Under the pieces are notes generated by a model that had not been told where the DNA came from, did no database searches, and saw only the letters and a program-made list of their open reading frames with translations. A program made the translations under genes and the position numbers. From Delftia tsuruhatensis NBRC 16741 (GTDB lineage Bacteria; Pseudomonadota; Gammaproteobacteria; Burkholderiales; Burkholderiaceae_C), in the NCBI RefSeq assembly GCF_001571325.1, contig NZ_BCTO01000069.1, positions 1 to 49,888 on the forward strand: DNA of 49,888 nucleotides, written 5' to 3'. This document shows positions 7,206-15,600 of the stretch, piece by piece; the stretch's first letter is position 1; every line of letters starts with the position of its first letter.

Positions 7206-8198
7206 TCAGGACTCGCCCGTGAACCCGATCTGCTTGACCAGCGAACTCCAGCGCTCGAACTCGGCCTGCTGGTCGGCGGCCATCTCCTGCTGCGTGCTGC
7301 CGCGCGCCAGCAGGCCCAGGGCCGCCAGCCCGTCGATCACGGCCTTGTCCTTGAGCGCGGCGGTGATGGCCGCGTTGGCGTTGGCAATGGTGGCGGCCGG
7401 GGTCTTGGCGGGCGCGTAGAACCCGAACCATTCCTCCACCGTGACATCGGGAAAGCCCAGCTCGGTGAAGGTGGGCACCTCGGGCAGGAAGGGCGAGCGC
7501 TGCCTGCCCGAGGTGGCCAGCACGCGCAGGCGGCCGGCCTTCAGGTACTGCAGGTAGTCGCCGCTGGGGTTCATGGTGGCCGCGATCTGGCCGCCCACCA
7601 GGTCGGTGATGCTCGGCACGGTGCCGCGATAGGGCGCGTGCTTGAGCTCCACGCCCGAGCGCAGGCCCAGCAGCGCGCCCAGCAGGTGCGGCATGGAGCC
7701 CGCGCCCGGCGAGCCGAAGCTGGCGCGGTCGGGGTTGGCCTTGGCCCAGGCCAGGAAGTCCTTGAGCGTCTTGACCTCGGCCGGCACGGCGGGGCCCACG
7801 GCCAGGCCGTGGTAGATCACGGCGCCAATCGATACGGGCGTTGCGTCTTCGGGCCTGTAGGTCAGCTTGGGGTAGATGTGGGGATAGACCGAGAAGGCCG
7901 ATACGGGGGCCAGTGCCAGCACGGAACCGTTGGGCGGGGAGTTCTTCAAGGCCTCCACCGCGATGCGGCCTCCGGCGCCGGGCTTGTTCTCCACAAAGCC
8001 CGGGCCCTTGCTGTAGGGCGTGCTGCCCAGCCGCTCGGCCACGCGGCGGGCCACGCTGTCGCCCGAGCTGCCGGCCGGAAAGCCGTACATGATCTTGATC
8101 TGGTCCAGTGCCTGGGCCAGGGCTTGCAGCGGTGACAGCGAGCCCAGGGCGGCGGCGCTGCCCAGGGCCTGGACGAAATGACGGCGATGCATCTGCAT
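7206..8198 (-). CDS. Bug/TctC-type tripartite tricarboxylate transporter solute-binding protein
   Basis: A 330-residue periplasmic binding protein. The signal peptide is MQMHRRHFVQALGSAAALGS... cleaved near QALAQA. Family marks follow: GFPAGSSGDSVARRVAERL, FVENKPGAGGRIAVEALKNSPPNG, SFGSPGAGSMPHLLGALL, ATSGRQRSPFLPEVPTFTELGFP. Bug proteins capture small carboxylates, often aromatic acids, for TctAB-type or other permeases; TphC for terephthalate in Comamonas is a known example. No membrane TctAB genes are nearby, as is usual for the many orphan Bug proteins of Burkholderiales. The start at 8198 follows AGGAGACA. It lies last in a minus-strand unit after the porin and esterase. Confidence 0.93.
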   Translation of the reverse strand: MQMHRRHFVQALGSAAALGSLSPLQALAQALDQIKIMYGFPAGSSGDSVARRVAERLGSTPYSKGPGFVENKPGAGGRIAVEALKNSPPNGSVLALAPVSAFSVYPHIYPKLTYRPEDATPVSIGAVIYHGLAVGPAVPAEVKTLKDFLAWAKANPDRASFGSPGAGSMPHLLGALLGLRSGVELKHAPYRGTVPSITDLVGGQIAATMNPSGDYLQYLKAGRLRVLATSGRQRSPFLPEVPTFTELGFPDVTVEEWFGFYAPAKTPAATIANANAAITAALKDKAVIDGLAALGLLARGSTQQEMAADQQAEFERWSSLVKQIGFTGES

Positions 8199-8245
8199 GG
8201 GATGTCTCCTGGTGAATATGGGAAAGGCAGGCGGATGGAAGCGGC

Positions 8246-9394
8246 TCAGAACATGTGGCGGATGCCCACGTTGATGCCGGTCTGCGAGCGTCCCGGCGCG
8301 GTGTTGCTGCCCGGCGCGCCGCCGCTGACCGAGACGGTCGCCAGGCGGTCGTTGCGGATGTGGCCGAGCTGCGTGTAGACGGCCGTGCGCTTGGACAGGT
8401 TGTAGATGGCGCGTGCCACCAGCAGGTCGGAGTCGTAGCCCGACACGCCGCGGTAGCGCAGCGTGAGCCACTGGGTTTCGAGCACCAGGGCCTCGGTGAC
8501 CGGGTAGGAGGCGCCCACGTACCACAGGTTGCTGCGTGGCTTGACGGCGTCGCCGTCGTTGTCGCGGCGCAGCAGGCCGCCGCCGATCTTCACGCCGGCC
8601 AGCTTGAAGTAGCCGCCCAGGTGCAGGCGCTCGTCATGCTTGGCGCTGGAGTTCATGCCGCCGAACACCGGGTCGGTGGACGAGGCCGGCGTGCGGCCGT
8701 TTTGCTGCTCGTAGCCCAGCGCCACGCCCCAGGCCGGTGTGTCGTACTTGGCGTACAGCGACCACTGGCGGCAGGCCTGCGTGTCCGATCCGCTCTCGCC
8801 CGGGCAGTTGGTGCCTGCCGGGCTGGGGCCGGCATTGACGGTGTCACGCCCGAAGCTGTAGCCCGCGCCCAGTGCCAGCCCGCCGAAGTTGCCGCGCCAG
8901 GCCAGCATGTTGTCGGCGCGCGAGTTGGGAATGTAGGCGTCCAGCGAGCCCATGGCGAAGACGGCCGGGCCGATGATGTCCGAGTCCAGCAGCGACCAGA
9001 ACAGCATGGAGTTCTGGCGGCCCATGGTCAGGCTGCCCCAGTTGCCGCCCAGGCCCACCCAGCTTTGGCGGCCAAAGCCGCGCCCGCCTTGGTTGAAGGT
9101 GCCCTGGTCGGGCGCAAAGCCCGACTCCAGCGTGTAGATGGCCTTGAGGCCGCCGCCCAGGTCCTCGCTGCCGCGCAGGCCCCAGCGCGAGGGCACCATG
9201 CTGGTGGTCGATGGCATGCGGCTGAGACCGCCGCCCGCCGCCACATTGTTCAGGTGCTCCACGCCCACATCGACGATGCCGTAGAGCGTGACGCTGGAGG
9301 TGCCTTGCGCGAAGGCGCCGAAGCTGGCGCCGGAGCCGGCCAGGGCCAGCACGGCGGTGGCCGCCAGGGTCCGCGGGGATGGGGTGGTTTTCAT
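8246..9394 (-). CDS. Outer-membrane porin (Burkholderiales general porin family)
   Basis: A 382-residue trimeric-porin-type beta-barrel. The signal peptide ends FGAFAQG; the mature start SSVTLYGIVDVGVEHLNN is the family hallmark; SRWGLRGSEDLGGGLKAIYTLESGF and the FGRQSWVGLGG strand follow; and the chain ends with the outer-membrane phenylalanine (NVGIRHMF). It sits between the esterase and the Bug protein on one strand, 47 bases from the latter, suggesting a dedicated outer-membrane pore for the cluster's product. AGGAGACA precedes the ATG at 9394. Confidence 0.95.
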   Translation of the reverse strand: MKTTPSPRTLAATAVLALAGSGASFGAFAQGTSSVTLYGIVDVGVEHLNNVAAGGGLSRMPSTTSMVPSRWGLRGSEDLGGGLKAIYTLESGFAPDQGTFNQGGRGFGRQSWVGLGGNWGSLTMGRQNSMLFWSLLDSDIIGPAVFAMGSLDAYIPNSRADNMLAWRGNFGGLALGAGYSFGRDTVNAGPSPAGTNCPGESGSDTQACRQWSLYAKYDTPAWGVALGYEQQNGRTPASSTDPVFGGMNSSAKHDERLHLGGYFKLAGVKIGGGLLRRDNDGDAVKPRSNLWYVGASYPVTEALVLETQWLTLRYRGVSGYDSDLLVARAIYNLSKRTAVYTQLGHIRNDRLATVSVSGGAPGSNTAPGRSQTGINVGIRHMF

Positions 9395-9576
9395 GGTGAT
9401 GTCTCCTCTGGTTTGAAAAATCGTTGCCGTCTTGGCGTGGTTGTCCGCGCGCCTTTTCTCAGGCGCAGCGGGGCCCGGCCCCGCCGGGGGCGGGACTGCG
9501 GACAAGGGGTGGATGGGGGCGGAGGGGGCGGGCCGTTCAGGTGACCGTTCAGGCGCCGCCCGCCTTCAGTGCATGG

Positions 9577-11286
9577 TCAGCGGCAACTGAAGCTGGCAGC
9601 GCTTTCCATGTCGCCGCTGCCGTTGTAGCGGGCGGCCAGCGGATGGGGGCACAGCGGCCGGGTGCGCGTGGGCGACCAGTTGGCGGGCAGGTCGGCGTTG
9701 GCGCCGCCCGCGTTGCCCGCGCCGCGCGCACTGGCGATCACGCGGTCCGGCGCCTGGCCTTTCTCCACCCAGGCCACGAGGGAGCTGAGCATGTCGAACT
9801 GATCGGTGGCCGGGCCGCCGCTGCAGTGGTTCATGCCGGGCACCAGGTACAGGCGGGCGAAGTCGGCGGCGTCGCCATGGTTGCGGCGCAGCGTGTCGTA
9901 CCACTGCACGGTGTCATCGCTGGAGAAGATGGGGTCGGCCGTGCCGTGGTAGACCATGAGCTTGGCGCCCCGGTTGCGCAGCACGGGCAGCTTGCCGTAG
10001 TCGGGCGGCATCATCAGCGACAGGCCGCTTTCCGTGAAGGTGCCGTTGGTCGCCTGCACCTTGGCCAGCATGCTGTCCACGCTGCCGTTGAGGGCGAACT
10101 GCGCGTCGTTGAAGCTGGCGGCGCTTTCCGGCGGCGTCTGCCAGATGAAGGCCACGGCACCGGAGTCGCGGCTGATGGGGTTGGAGAATTTCCAGCCGGC
10201 CCAGCCGGCCGTATCCAGGCCCGCGTCATATGGGAAGCTGCTGTAGATGCGGCTGCCGCCGCTGGTGGTGGCGCCCTTGAACAGGCCGGCAATGGTACTC
10301 TTTTGCTCGGCGCTGAGGCAGCTGCCGTCGCGCGCACCGCCGCAGGTGGGCACATCGCGCGACAGGTCGAAGCTCGCCTGGCAGGCTGCGCCGGCCTGCA
10401 CCATGCCGTCGGTGGCCCCGTCCAGCGCATCGCACCGGGCCAGCACGGCCTGGCTGACCAGGCGGCGCTCGGCCTGGGTGAAGCCCGTGCCCAGGTCTGA
10501 GGCCGTGGTCGCCAGCTTCGCATAGCCCTGGGCGCCGGCAATGTTGGCAATGGCCGCCAGCGGCAGGCGCGTGCCGGGGTTGCCGGCGATGATGCCGTCG
10601 TACTGGTCGGCATAGCGCGAGGCCGCCACCATGGCGTGGCGCCCGCCGTTGGAGCAGCCGCCCAGGTAGGAGCGGTCAGGCCCCTTGCCATAGGCCGTCT
10701 GCAGCGCGCTGCGCGCCATGGGCGTGAGCTTGCCCACGGCCTGGTAGCCATAGTCCAGCCGCGCCTGCGGGTCCAGGCCGAAGAAGGGACCCAGGCTGCC
10801 TGCATGCCCGGCATCGGAGCTGAGCACGGCAAAGCCCATCTGCAGCGCGTTGCCCAGCGGCCCGCCGCCCAGCGCGCCCACGGCCGTGCTCACGACGCCG
10901 TCCAGCCCGCCGTTGGCCTGGTAGAAGAAGCGCCCGTTCCAGTCGCGCGGCAGGCGCATCTCGAAGCCCACGGCGTAGTTCTGGCCATCCACGGTGCTGA
11001 CGCGCTCGTGCATGCGGCCGGTCACGCGGCAGTGCTCGGCAATGGGCTTGCCCGCCACCGCCAGCGTGCCGGCGGCCACGGTCTCGGCGGCGGTGATGCG
11101 GGTGTTGGGGAAGGATATTTTCGCGGCCAGGTCCGTGCACGACAGCAGCGTGGCGGGGCGGGCCTCGGCCAGCTGCGCGATGCCGTCGCTCGAGCCGCCG
11201 CAGGCCGACAGCAGCAGGGCGGGCAGGGCGGCGGCCAGCGCGGCCGGCAAGGCGCGGGAACGGGTCTTGTGGATCTTTCTGTCCAT
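9577..11286 (-). CDS. Tannase/feruloyl esterase-family lipoprotein, MHETase-like
   Basis: A 569-residue alpha/beta-hydrolase of the tannase family. The N-terminus is a lipoprotein signal (LLLSACGG), so it is probably anchored in the outer membrane. The catalytic triad by position and motif is Ser212 (GCSNGG), Asp451 (HGTADPIF) and His487 (GMNHCSGGP). The C-terminal third (FARLYLVPGMNHCSGGP, DMLSSLVAWVEKGQAPDRV, RTRPLCPHPLAARYNGSGD) is strikingly like MHETase of Ideonella sakaiensis. However, the lid stretch that supplies Arg411 and Phe415 in MHETase is shortened and replaced, and Glu226 is Asn here. A true MHET substrate is therefore unlikely, and ferulate-, gallate- or phthalate-type esters are more plausible. 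GAGGAGA precedes the start. Confidence 0.92.
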   Translation of the reverse strand: MDRKIHKTRSRALPAALAAALPALLLSACGGSSDGIAQLAEARPATLLSCTDLAAKISFPNTRITAAETVAAGTLAVAGKPIAEHCRVTGRMHERVSTVDGQNYAVGFEMRLPRDWNGRFFYQANGGLDGVVSTAVGALGGGPLGNALQMGFAVLSSDAGHAGSLGPFFGLDPQARLDYGYQAVGKLTPMARSALQTAYGKGPDRSYLGGCSNGGRHAMVAASRYADQYDGIIAGNPGTRLPLAAIANIAGAQGYAKLATTASDLGTGFTQAERRLVSQAVLARCDALDGATDGMVQAGAACQASFDLSRDVPTCGGARDGSCLSAEQKSTIAGLFKGATTSGGSRIYSSFPYDAGLDTAGWAGWKFSNPISRDSGAVAFIWQTPPESAASFNDAQFALNGSVDSMLAKVQATNGTFTESGLSLMMPPDYGKLPVLRNRGAKLMVYHGTADPIFSSDDTVQWYDTLRRNHGDAADFARLYLVPGMNHCSGGPATDQFDMLSSLVAWVEKGQAPDRVIASARGAGNAGGANADLPANWSPTRTRPLCPHPLAARYNGSGDMESAASFSCR

Positions 11287-11381
11287 GTGTGTCTCCTCGG
11301 AAGGTGGTGTGAAGCCTCAGCGCGAATCCGTTGCGTGGCAGCCGTTGCCTGCATCTGCATCGCTTTCTGATGGCCGCGATT

Positions 11382-11402
11382 TTGGTTATATTTAATAACC
11401 AA
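11382..11402. promoter_or_regulatory. 21-bp palindromic operator candidate in the esterase/amidohydrolase divergent promoter
   Basis: TTGGTTAT (11382-11389), ATTTA, ATAACCAA (11395-11402): a perfect 8+5+8 dyad in an AT-rich island between the divergent esterase and amidohydrolase genes. MarR-family dimers typically bind dyads of this size, and a MarR gene lies just after the amidohydrolase. It probably contains or overlaps the promoters for both directions. Confidence 0.6.
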
Positions 11403-11481
11403 TTCAAGCGGCCTTTGCGAATTTCTTATTGGGACTTCCCCTTGATTGCGGGGCAGGCAGCAGGCCGCACAGGAGACAGAC

Positions 11482-12369
11482 ATGGACCACGAAAAACTCA
11501 TTGCCATCGACATCCACACGCACGCCGAGGTGAGCTGCTGGAACCCGTTCGACAACTACGGCGAGGAGTACGACCGCGCCGCCGACAAGTACTTCGGCAA
11601 CGGCCGGCGCCCGACCATCGCCGAGACCGTTGCCTATTACCGCGAGCGCAACCTGGGCCTGGTGATGTTCACGGTGGACAGCGAATCGCAGCTGGGCCGG
11701 CGCCGCATTCCCAACGAGGAGATCGCCGAGGCTGCGCGGGCCAACAGCGACATGATGGTGGCCTTCGCCAGCATCGATCCGCACAAGGGCCGCATGGGTG
11801 CGCGCGAGGCGCGGCGGCTGATCGAGGAAGAGGGCGTCAGGGGCTTCAAGTTCCACCCCACGGTGCAGGGCTTCCATCCCTACGACCGCATGGCCTGGCC
11901 GATCTACGAGGTGGTGGCCGAGCACCAACTGCCGGCCATCTTCCACACGGGCCACAGCGGCATTGGCAGCGGCATGCGCTGCGGCGGCGGCCTGCGCCTG
12001 GCCTACAGCAATCCCATGCACCTGGACGACGTGGCCATCGACTTTCCCGACATGCAGATCGTGATGGCCCACCCCAGCTTTCCCTGGCAGGACGAGGCCC
12101 TGTCCGTGGCCCTGCACAAGCCCAATGTCTGGATCGATCTGTCGGGCTGGAGCCCCAAGTACTTTCCCCGGCAGCTGGTGCAGTACGCCAACACCCTGCT
12201 CAGGGACCGCGTGCTCTTCGGCAGCGACTATCCCCTGATCACGCCCGAGCGCTGGATGAAGGATTTCCAGGAAGCCGGCTTCAAGCCCGAGGTGATGCCC
12301 GGCATCCTCAAGGGCAATGCGGTGCGGCTGCTGGGCTTGGACCGGCCCGCCGCGCAGAAGGCGGACTGA
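11482..12369 (+). CDS. Amidohydrolase-2 family metal-dependent hydrolase/decarboxylase
   Basis: A 295-residue TIM-barrel enzyme of the amidohydrolase-2 (ACMSD/resorcylate-decarboxylase-like) family. The metal-ligand motifs are visible: DIHTHAE at the first strand, GFKFHPTVQGF, AIFHTGHSG, IVMAHPSFPWQDE and VLFGSDYPLITPERW. Members are aromatic-acid decarboxylases or hydrolyse pyrone/lactone or 4-oxalomesaconate-type intermediates. The placement, divergent from an ester hydrolase and transport set, suggests a cytoplasmic step on the imported aromatic acid. The ATG at 11482 follows CAGGAGACA, the same leader type as the three opposing genes. Confidence 0.88.
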   Translation: MDHEKLIAIDIHTHAEVSCWNPFDNYGEEYDRAADKYFGNGRRPTIAETVAYYRERNLGLVMFTVDSESQLGRRRIPNEEIAEAARANSDMMVAFASIDPHKGRMGAREARRLIEEEGVRGFKFHPTVQGFHPYDRMAWPIYEVVAEHQLPAIFHTGHSGIGSGMRCGGGLRLAYSNPMHLDDVAIDFPDMQIVMAHPSFPWQDEALSVALHKPNVWIDLSGWSPKYFPRQLVQYANTLLRDRVLFGSDYPLITPERWMKDFQEAGFKPEVMPGILKGNAVRLLGLDRPAAQKAD

Positions 12370-12375
12370 GCGCGC

Positions 12376-12876
12376 TCAGTTGTAGATCTTCTGCAGCAGC
12401 TGGATCAGCGTTTTGCGCTCGGCATCGGTCAGGCGGTAGGTGGCATCCATCTCCAGCTGGGCCGCCGTTCTTTCGGCCTGGGCCGTGAGTTCGGCGCCGG
12501 CCGGCGTCAGGTGCACGCCCACGGCGCGGCGGTCTGTGGGATGGGGGCGGCGCTCGATGAGCTTGCGCCGCTCCAGGGCGGCGATCAGGCCCACCAGGTT
12601 GGGCGGCATCACGTCCAGCGCCGCGCACAGCTGGCGCGAGGTGATGCCGGGGTTGTGGGACACCAGGGACAGCACGGAGAACTCCACCATCTTGAGATCG
12701 TGGGTGGCCATGCGCTCCACGAACACCTCGATGATGGACATCGAGGCACGCCGGGCGTTGTAGCCGACCAGGGTGTGCAGGAAAGAGGCGTCGATGGACG
12801 GCCCCGGCGCTGTGGCGCCGGACGGGGCCGTGTTCTCTTCGGACGGAGCGGGCTTGGATGTGCGGGCGCGGGGCAT
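12376..12876 (-). CDS. MarR-family transcriptional regulator
   Basis: A 166-residue winged-helix regulator: a Pro/Ser-rich N-terminal tail, a dimerisation helix (FLHTLVGYNARRASMSIIEVF), the recognition helix (SRQLCAALDVMPPNLVGLIAALERRKLIERR), and the wing with HPTDRRAVGVHLTPAG, which carries the MarR DxR signature. It ends 6 bases from the convergent amidohydrolase. MarR proteins beside aromatic-ester genes (CouR/HcaR/FerC types) usually repress until a CoA-thioester or aromatic acid binds. The likely target is the dyad at 11382-11402. The start is the longest frame; no clear ribosome binding site separates it from shorter choices. Confidence 0.9.
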   Translation of the reverse strand: MPRARTSKPAPSEENTAPSGATAPGPSIDASFLHTLVGYNARRASMSIIEVFVERMATHDLKMVEFSVLSLVSHNPGITSRQLCAALDVMPPNLVGLIAALERRKLIERRPHPTDRRAVGVHLTPAGAELTAQAERTAAQLEMDATYRLTDAERKTLIQLLQKIYN

Positions 12877-12964
12877 GGGGTCAAGGAACTGAAAATCGAA
12901 TCATAGTGTGGCGCGCGGCTGCCGTGGTCCGGGGCCTAAGGCCGTGGCGATTGGCCGCGTTCGC

Positions 12965-13003
12965 CTTCAGCCTGTCTTCAGGCGTGCTTCAGCCCCCCTT
13001 CAG
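12965..13003 (+). promoter_or_regulatory. Four CTTCAG repeats at exact 11-bp period
   Basis: CTTCAG occurs at 12965, 12976, 12987 and 12998, each 11 bases apart, so all lie on one face of the helix. Hexamer-N5-hexamer direct repeats are the binding pattern of OmpR/PhoB-family response regulators (PmrA, QseB and ColR types). They lie about 90-130 bases upstream of the lipoprotein hydrolase at 13093. TACATT near 13033 is a possible -10. Confidence 0.6.
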
Positions 13004-13092
13004 CCTGCGCGTGCGCCATGCGTCCGGACGGTCCTACATTGCGGCCTGCCCCCTTGCGGGCATGACTGCATCAGCAACCAGGAGGACCATCC

Positions 13093-14922
13093 ATGATGAC
13101 TTTTCGCCATTCCCGCGCGTGGCTCGGCGCGGCCGGCATCGCCACCCTTGCCCTGGGCCTTGCGGCCTGCGGCGGGGGCTCGTCGGGCAGCACCAACCCC
13201 GGGCCGCGCATCTGGGGCTACATCCAGCTGCCTGACGGCAACAAGATGCGCTATTCGGTGGTCTTTCCCAAGGGGCCGGGGTCTTTTCCCGTGCTGATGG
13301 AGTACGACGGCTACGGATCGGGCTCGGTCACCGACCAGACCACCCAGGAATGGACCAAGGAAGGCTATGCCGTGATGGGCCTGAACGTGCCCGGCACGGG
13401 CTGCTCCACGGGCGAGAACCAGTGGGCCGACGCCTCCGTGGGCGCGGCCGGGGCGCACGCGGTGGAGTGGGCTGCGCGCCAGGCGTGGTCCACGGGCAAG
13501 GTGGGCATGGTGGGCTATTCATACTCGGGCTACGACCAGCTGTGGGTGGCGGCCCAGCGTCCGCCCAGCCTCAAGGCGATTGCACCTGGCAAGAACGTGG
13601 CCGATCCCTACCGCGACGTGGCCTATCCGGGCGGCATCGAGAACATCGGCTTTCCCGCCAATTGGTGGGGGCAGTTCCCCGCGATATGGCGCAAGGCCGC
13701 CGAGGACGCCAAGGCGCTGGACGGCGATACCGGATGCGCCCAGGTCGTGGAGGACAACATCCGCAAGATCCAGCGCCCCGACCTGGACATGGCGCGCTGG
13801 CTGGACGAGGACCGCTTCTTCGGCGCCCGCTACGCGCGCAAGAGCGCCATGTACACCACGCACCGCATCGACATTCCCACGCTGGGCACCCAGTCCTGGC
13901 AGGACGAGCAGGTGGGCACCCGCATGGGCTACTACGAGGACAGCATCGCCCCGGACAAGATGTGGCTGATCAGCTCCAACGGCGACCATCACACCGACAG
14001 CGCCCCCTTTATTCGCGAGACCATGAAGCGCTTTTACGCGCGCTTTCTCAAGGGCGAGAGCAACGGCTTCGAGCACACGCCGCGCGTGCTGCTGGCGCAG
14101 GAAATGCAGTGGATGAACGGTGGGGGCGACTATGGGCAGCTGCGCCCCTCGGCCGTGGCCAGCTTTGACCGGCTGCCCGTGCGCGTCACGCCCATGACGC
14201 TGTGGCTGCAGCCGGGCGGCGGGCTGGGCGATGCGCCGCCGCAGGCCGAGCGCCAATCGGCCAGCTACCGCTACCCGCTGCCGGGCGCCGATGCCAACCA
14301 TCCCGACGCGGACACCGAGTCCGGCGCGGGCCAATGGATGGCCAGCCCCGCCGGGCAGGGCCTGCTGCGCTTTACCACGGCCCCGCTGCCGCGCGCGCTG
14401 AGCTTTTATGGCGAGGCCTCGCTGGACCTGTGGCTCAGCGCCACGGCCGGCGACACCGATGTGCAGGTCACCGTCTCGGAGGTGCGTCCCGACGGCCAGG
14501 AGATGTTCGTGCAGCGCGGCTGGCTGCGTGCCTCCATGCGCGCGCTGGACGGCCAGCGCTCCACCGCCTTGCGGCCCTGGGGCGATTTCACCGAGGCCGC
14601 CGTGCGCCCGCTGCGCCCCGGCGAGCCCACGCTGATGCGCGTGGAAATCCAGAAGTTCGCCCATGTGTTCCGCGCGGGCTCCAGCCTGCGCGTGACCCTG
14701 GACACGCCTTCGCAGACTGGGTACTGGGCCTTCGACCATCTGTCCACGCCTTCGACCAACACCGTCTGGCTGGACCGCAGCCGGCCGTCGAAGATCGTGC
14801 TGGGCCACATCGCCTATGCCCATGAGCGGCAACTGCCGGACTGCCGGCGCATGCTGCGCCAGCCCTGCAGGCCCAACGAGGAGGCCGTTCCTTCGGGCGT
14901 GGGCCCCATGCCGCCGCTGTGA
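13093..14922 (+). CDS. CocE/NonD-family (X-Pro dipeptidyl-peptidase S15-like) hydrolase lipoprotein
   Basis: A 609-residue secreted hydrolase with a lipobox (LGLAACGGG), so it is membrane-anchored. The catalytic alpha/beta domain carries GYSYSG with nucleophile Ser143; the acid and His are probably in the LISSNGDHHTDSAPF region around residue 300. A C-terminal jelly-roll typical of S15/CocE follows (SFYGEASLDLWLSATAGDTDVQVTVSEVRPDG). Relatives cleave acyl esters, amides or Pro-peptides; the substrate is unknown. AGGAGG sits 7 bases before the ATG at 13093 (a second ATG follows at 13096). Regulation by a two-component system is suggested by the phased CTTCAG repeats. Confidence 0.88.
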   Translation: MMTFRHSRAWLGAAGIATLALGLAACGGGSSGSTNPGPRIWGYIQLPDGNKMRYSVVFPKGPGSFPVLMEYDGYGSGSVTDQTTQEWTKEGYAVMGLNVPGTGCSTGENQWADASVGAAGAHAVEWAARQAWSTGKVGMVGYSYSGYDQLWVAAQRPPSLKAIAPGKNVADPYRDVAYPGGIENIGFPANWWGQFPAIWRKAAEDAKALDGDTGCAQVVEDNIRKIQRPDLDMARWLDEDRFFGARYARKSAMYTTHRIDIPTLGTQSWQDEQVGTRMGYYEDSIAPDKMWLISSNGDHHTDSAPFIRETMKRFYARFLKGESNGFEHTPRVLLAQEMQWMNGGGDYGQLRPSAVASFDRLPVRVTPMTLWLQPGGGLGDAPPQAERQSASYRYPLPGADANHPDADTESGAGQWMASPAGQGLLRFTTAPLPRALSFYGEASLDLWLSATAGDTDVQVTVSEVRPDGQEMFVQRGWLRASMRALDGQRSTALRPWGDFTEAAVRPLRPGEPTLMRVEIQKFAHVFRAGSSLRVTLDTPSQTGYWAFDHLSTPSTNTVWLDRSRPSKIVLGHIAYAHERQLPDCRRMLRQPCRPNEEAVPSGVGPMPPL

Positions 14923-14937
14923 CTTCGTGCCCCGGTA

Positions 14938-14963
14938 TTGACTATGAATGAACGTTCGTTCAT
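14938..14963 (+). promoter_or_regulatory. TetR-type operator and promoter
   Basis: TTGACT at 14938-14943 is a near-consensus -35. It is followed by the dyad ATGAACG-TT-CGTTCAT (14948-14963), typical of TetR-family self-operators. It lies 10 bases before the ATG at 14974 and argues against the longer frame start at 14938. Confidence 0.6.
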
Positions 14964-14973
14964 CATTCGGGGC

Positions 14974-15600
14974 ATGAAAAAGAAGGAAGACATCAGCGAG
15001 CGCAGGGCCCTTATCGTGCAGGCGGCCCTGCAGTGCTTCGTGGAGCGCGGCTTTCACTGCACCAGCATGCGCGACATTGCGCAGGCCGCCTCGGTGAGCC
15101 TGGGCAATCTGTACAACCACTTCGACGGCAAGGAGGCCTTGATTGCCGAGGTCGCCACGCAGGAGCAGACCGAGCTGCTGCCCTTGCTGCAGGCGCTGGA
15201 GCGGGCCGCAGCCCCTTCGCTGCCGGTGGTGGCGCAATTCCTGGCCGCCTACCAGGCGCTGTGCCGCCAGCGGGAATGGGCCGTGCTCAGCGCAGAATGC
15301 CTGTCCGAGATCGCGCGTTCGCCGGGCCTGGCGCCCGCCTTCGAGGCCAACCGCAGGCGCATGCTCGACGGCCTGGCAGGCTTCATGGAGCGCGGGGCGC
15401 AGCAGGGCCTCTTGCGGCCCGCCGTGCCCGTGCGCCTGGCCGCGCAACTGCTGCTGGATGTGGTGGAAAGCGATGCGCTGCGCTTTGCGCTGGCGGTGAC
15501 GCCGCAAGAAGACGCGGGGGCGGATGAAGGGGTCGATGTGCTGCATCCCGCCTTGCTGGCCTGCCTTCTTGGAGGCGAGGCACGGGTGGACGCGACATGA
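14974..15600 (+). CDS. TetR-family transcriptional regulator
   Basis: A 208-residue regulator. The N-terminal helix-turn-helix is complete (RRALIVQAALQCFVERGFHCTSMRDIAQAASVSLGNLYNHFDGKEAL), and the C-terminal ligand/dimer domain begins near residue 60. The start MKKKEDISERR at 14974 is preferred because the operator dyad lies immediately upstream. Its TGA overlaps the ATG of the membrane protein, so the pair is one operon and the regulator probably controls it. The hydrolase upstream ends 51 bases before and may be partly co-transcribed. Confidence 0.92.
   Translation: MKKKEDISERRALIVQAALQCFVERGFHCTSMRDIAQAASVSLGNLYNHFDGKEALIAEVATQEQTELLPLLQALERAAAPSLPVVAQFLAAYQALCRQREWAVLSAECLSEIARSPGLAPAFEANRRRMLDGLAGFMERGAQQGLLRPAVPVRLAAQLLLDVVESDALRFALAVTPQEDAGADEGVDVLHPALLACLLGGEARVDAT

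Noticed and set aside
9577..11286. A true MHETase (PET monomer ester hydrolase)
   Set aside because: The lid region that provides Arg411 and Phe415 is shortened and different, and Glu226 is Asn; only the fold, triad and C-terminus agree.
13519..15546. A 675-codon antisense frame over the hydrolase and TetR genes
   Set aside because: Shadow frame across two well-supported genes; no family pattern.
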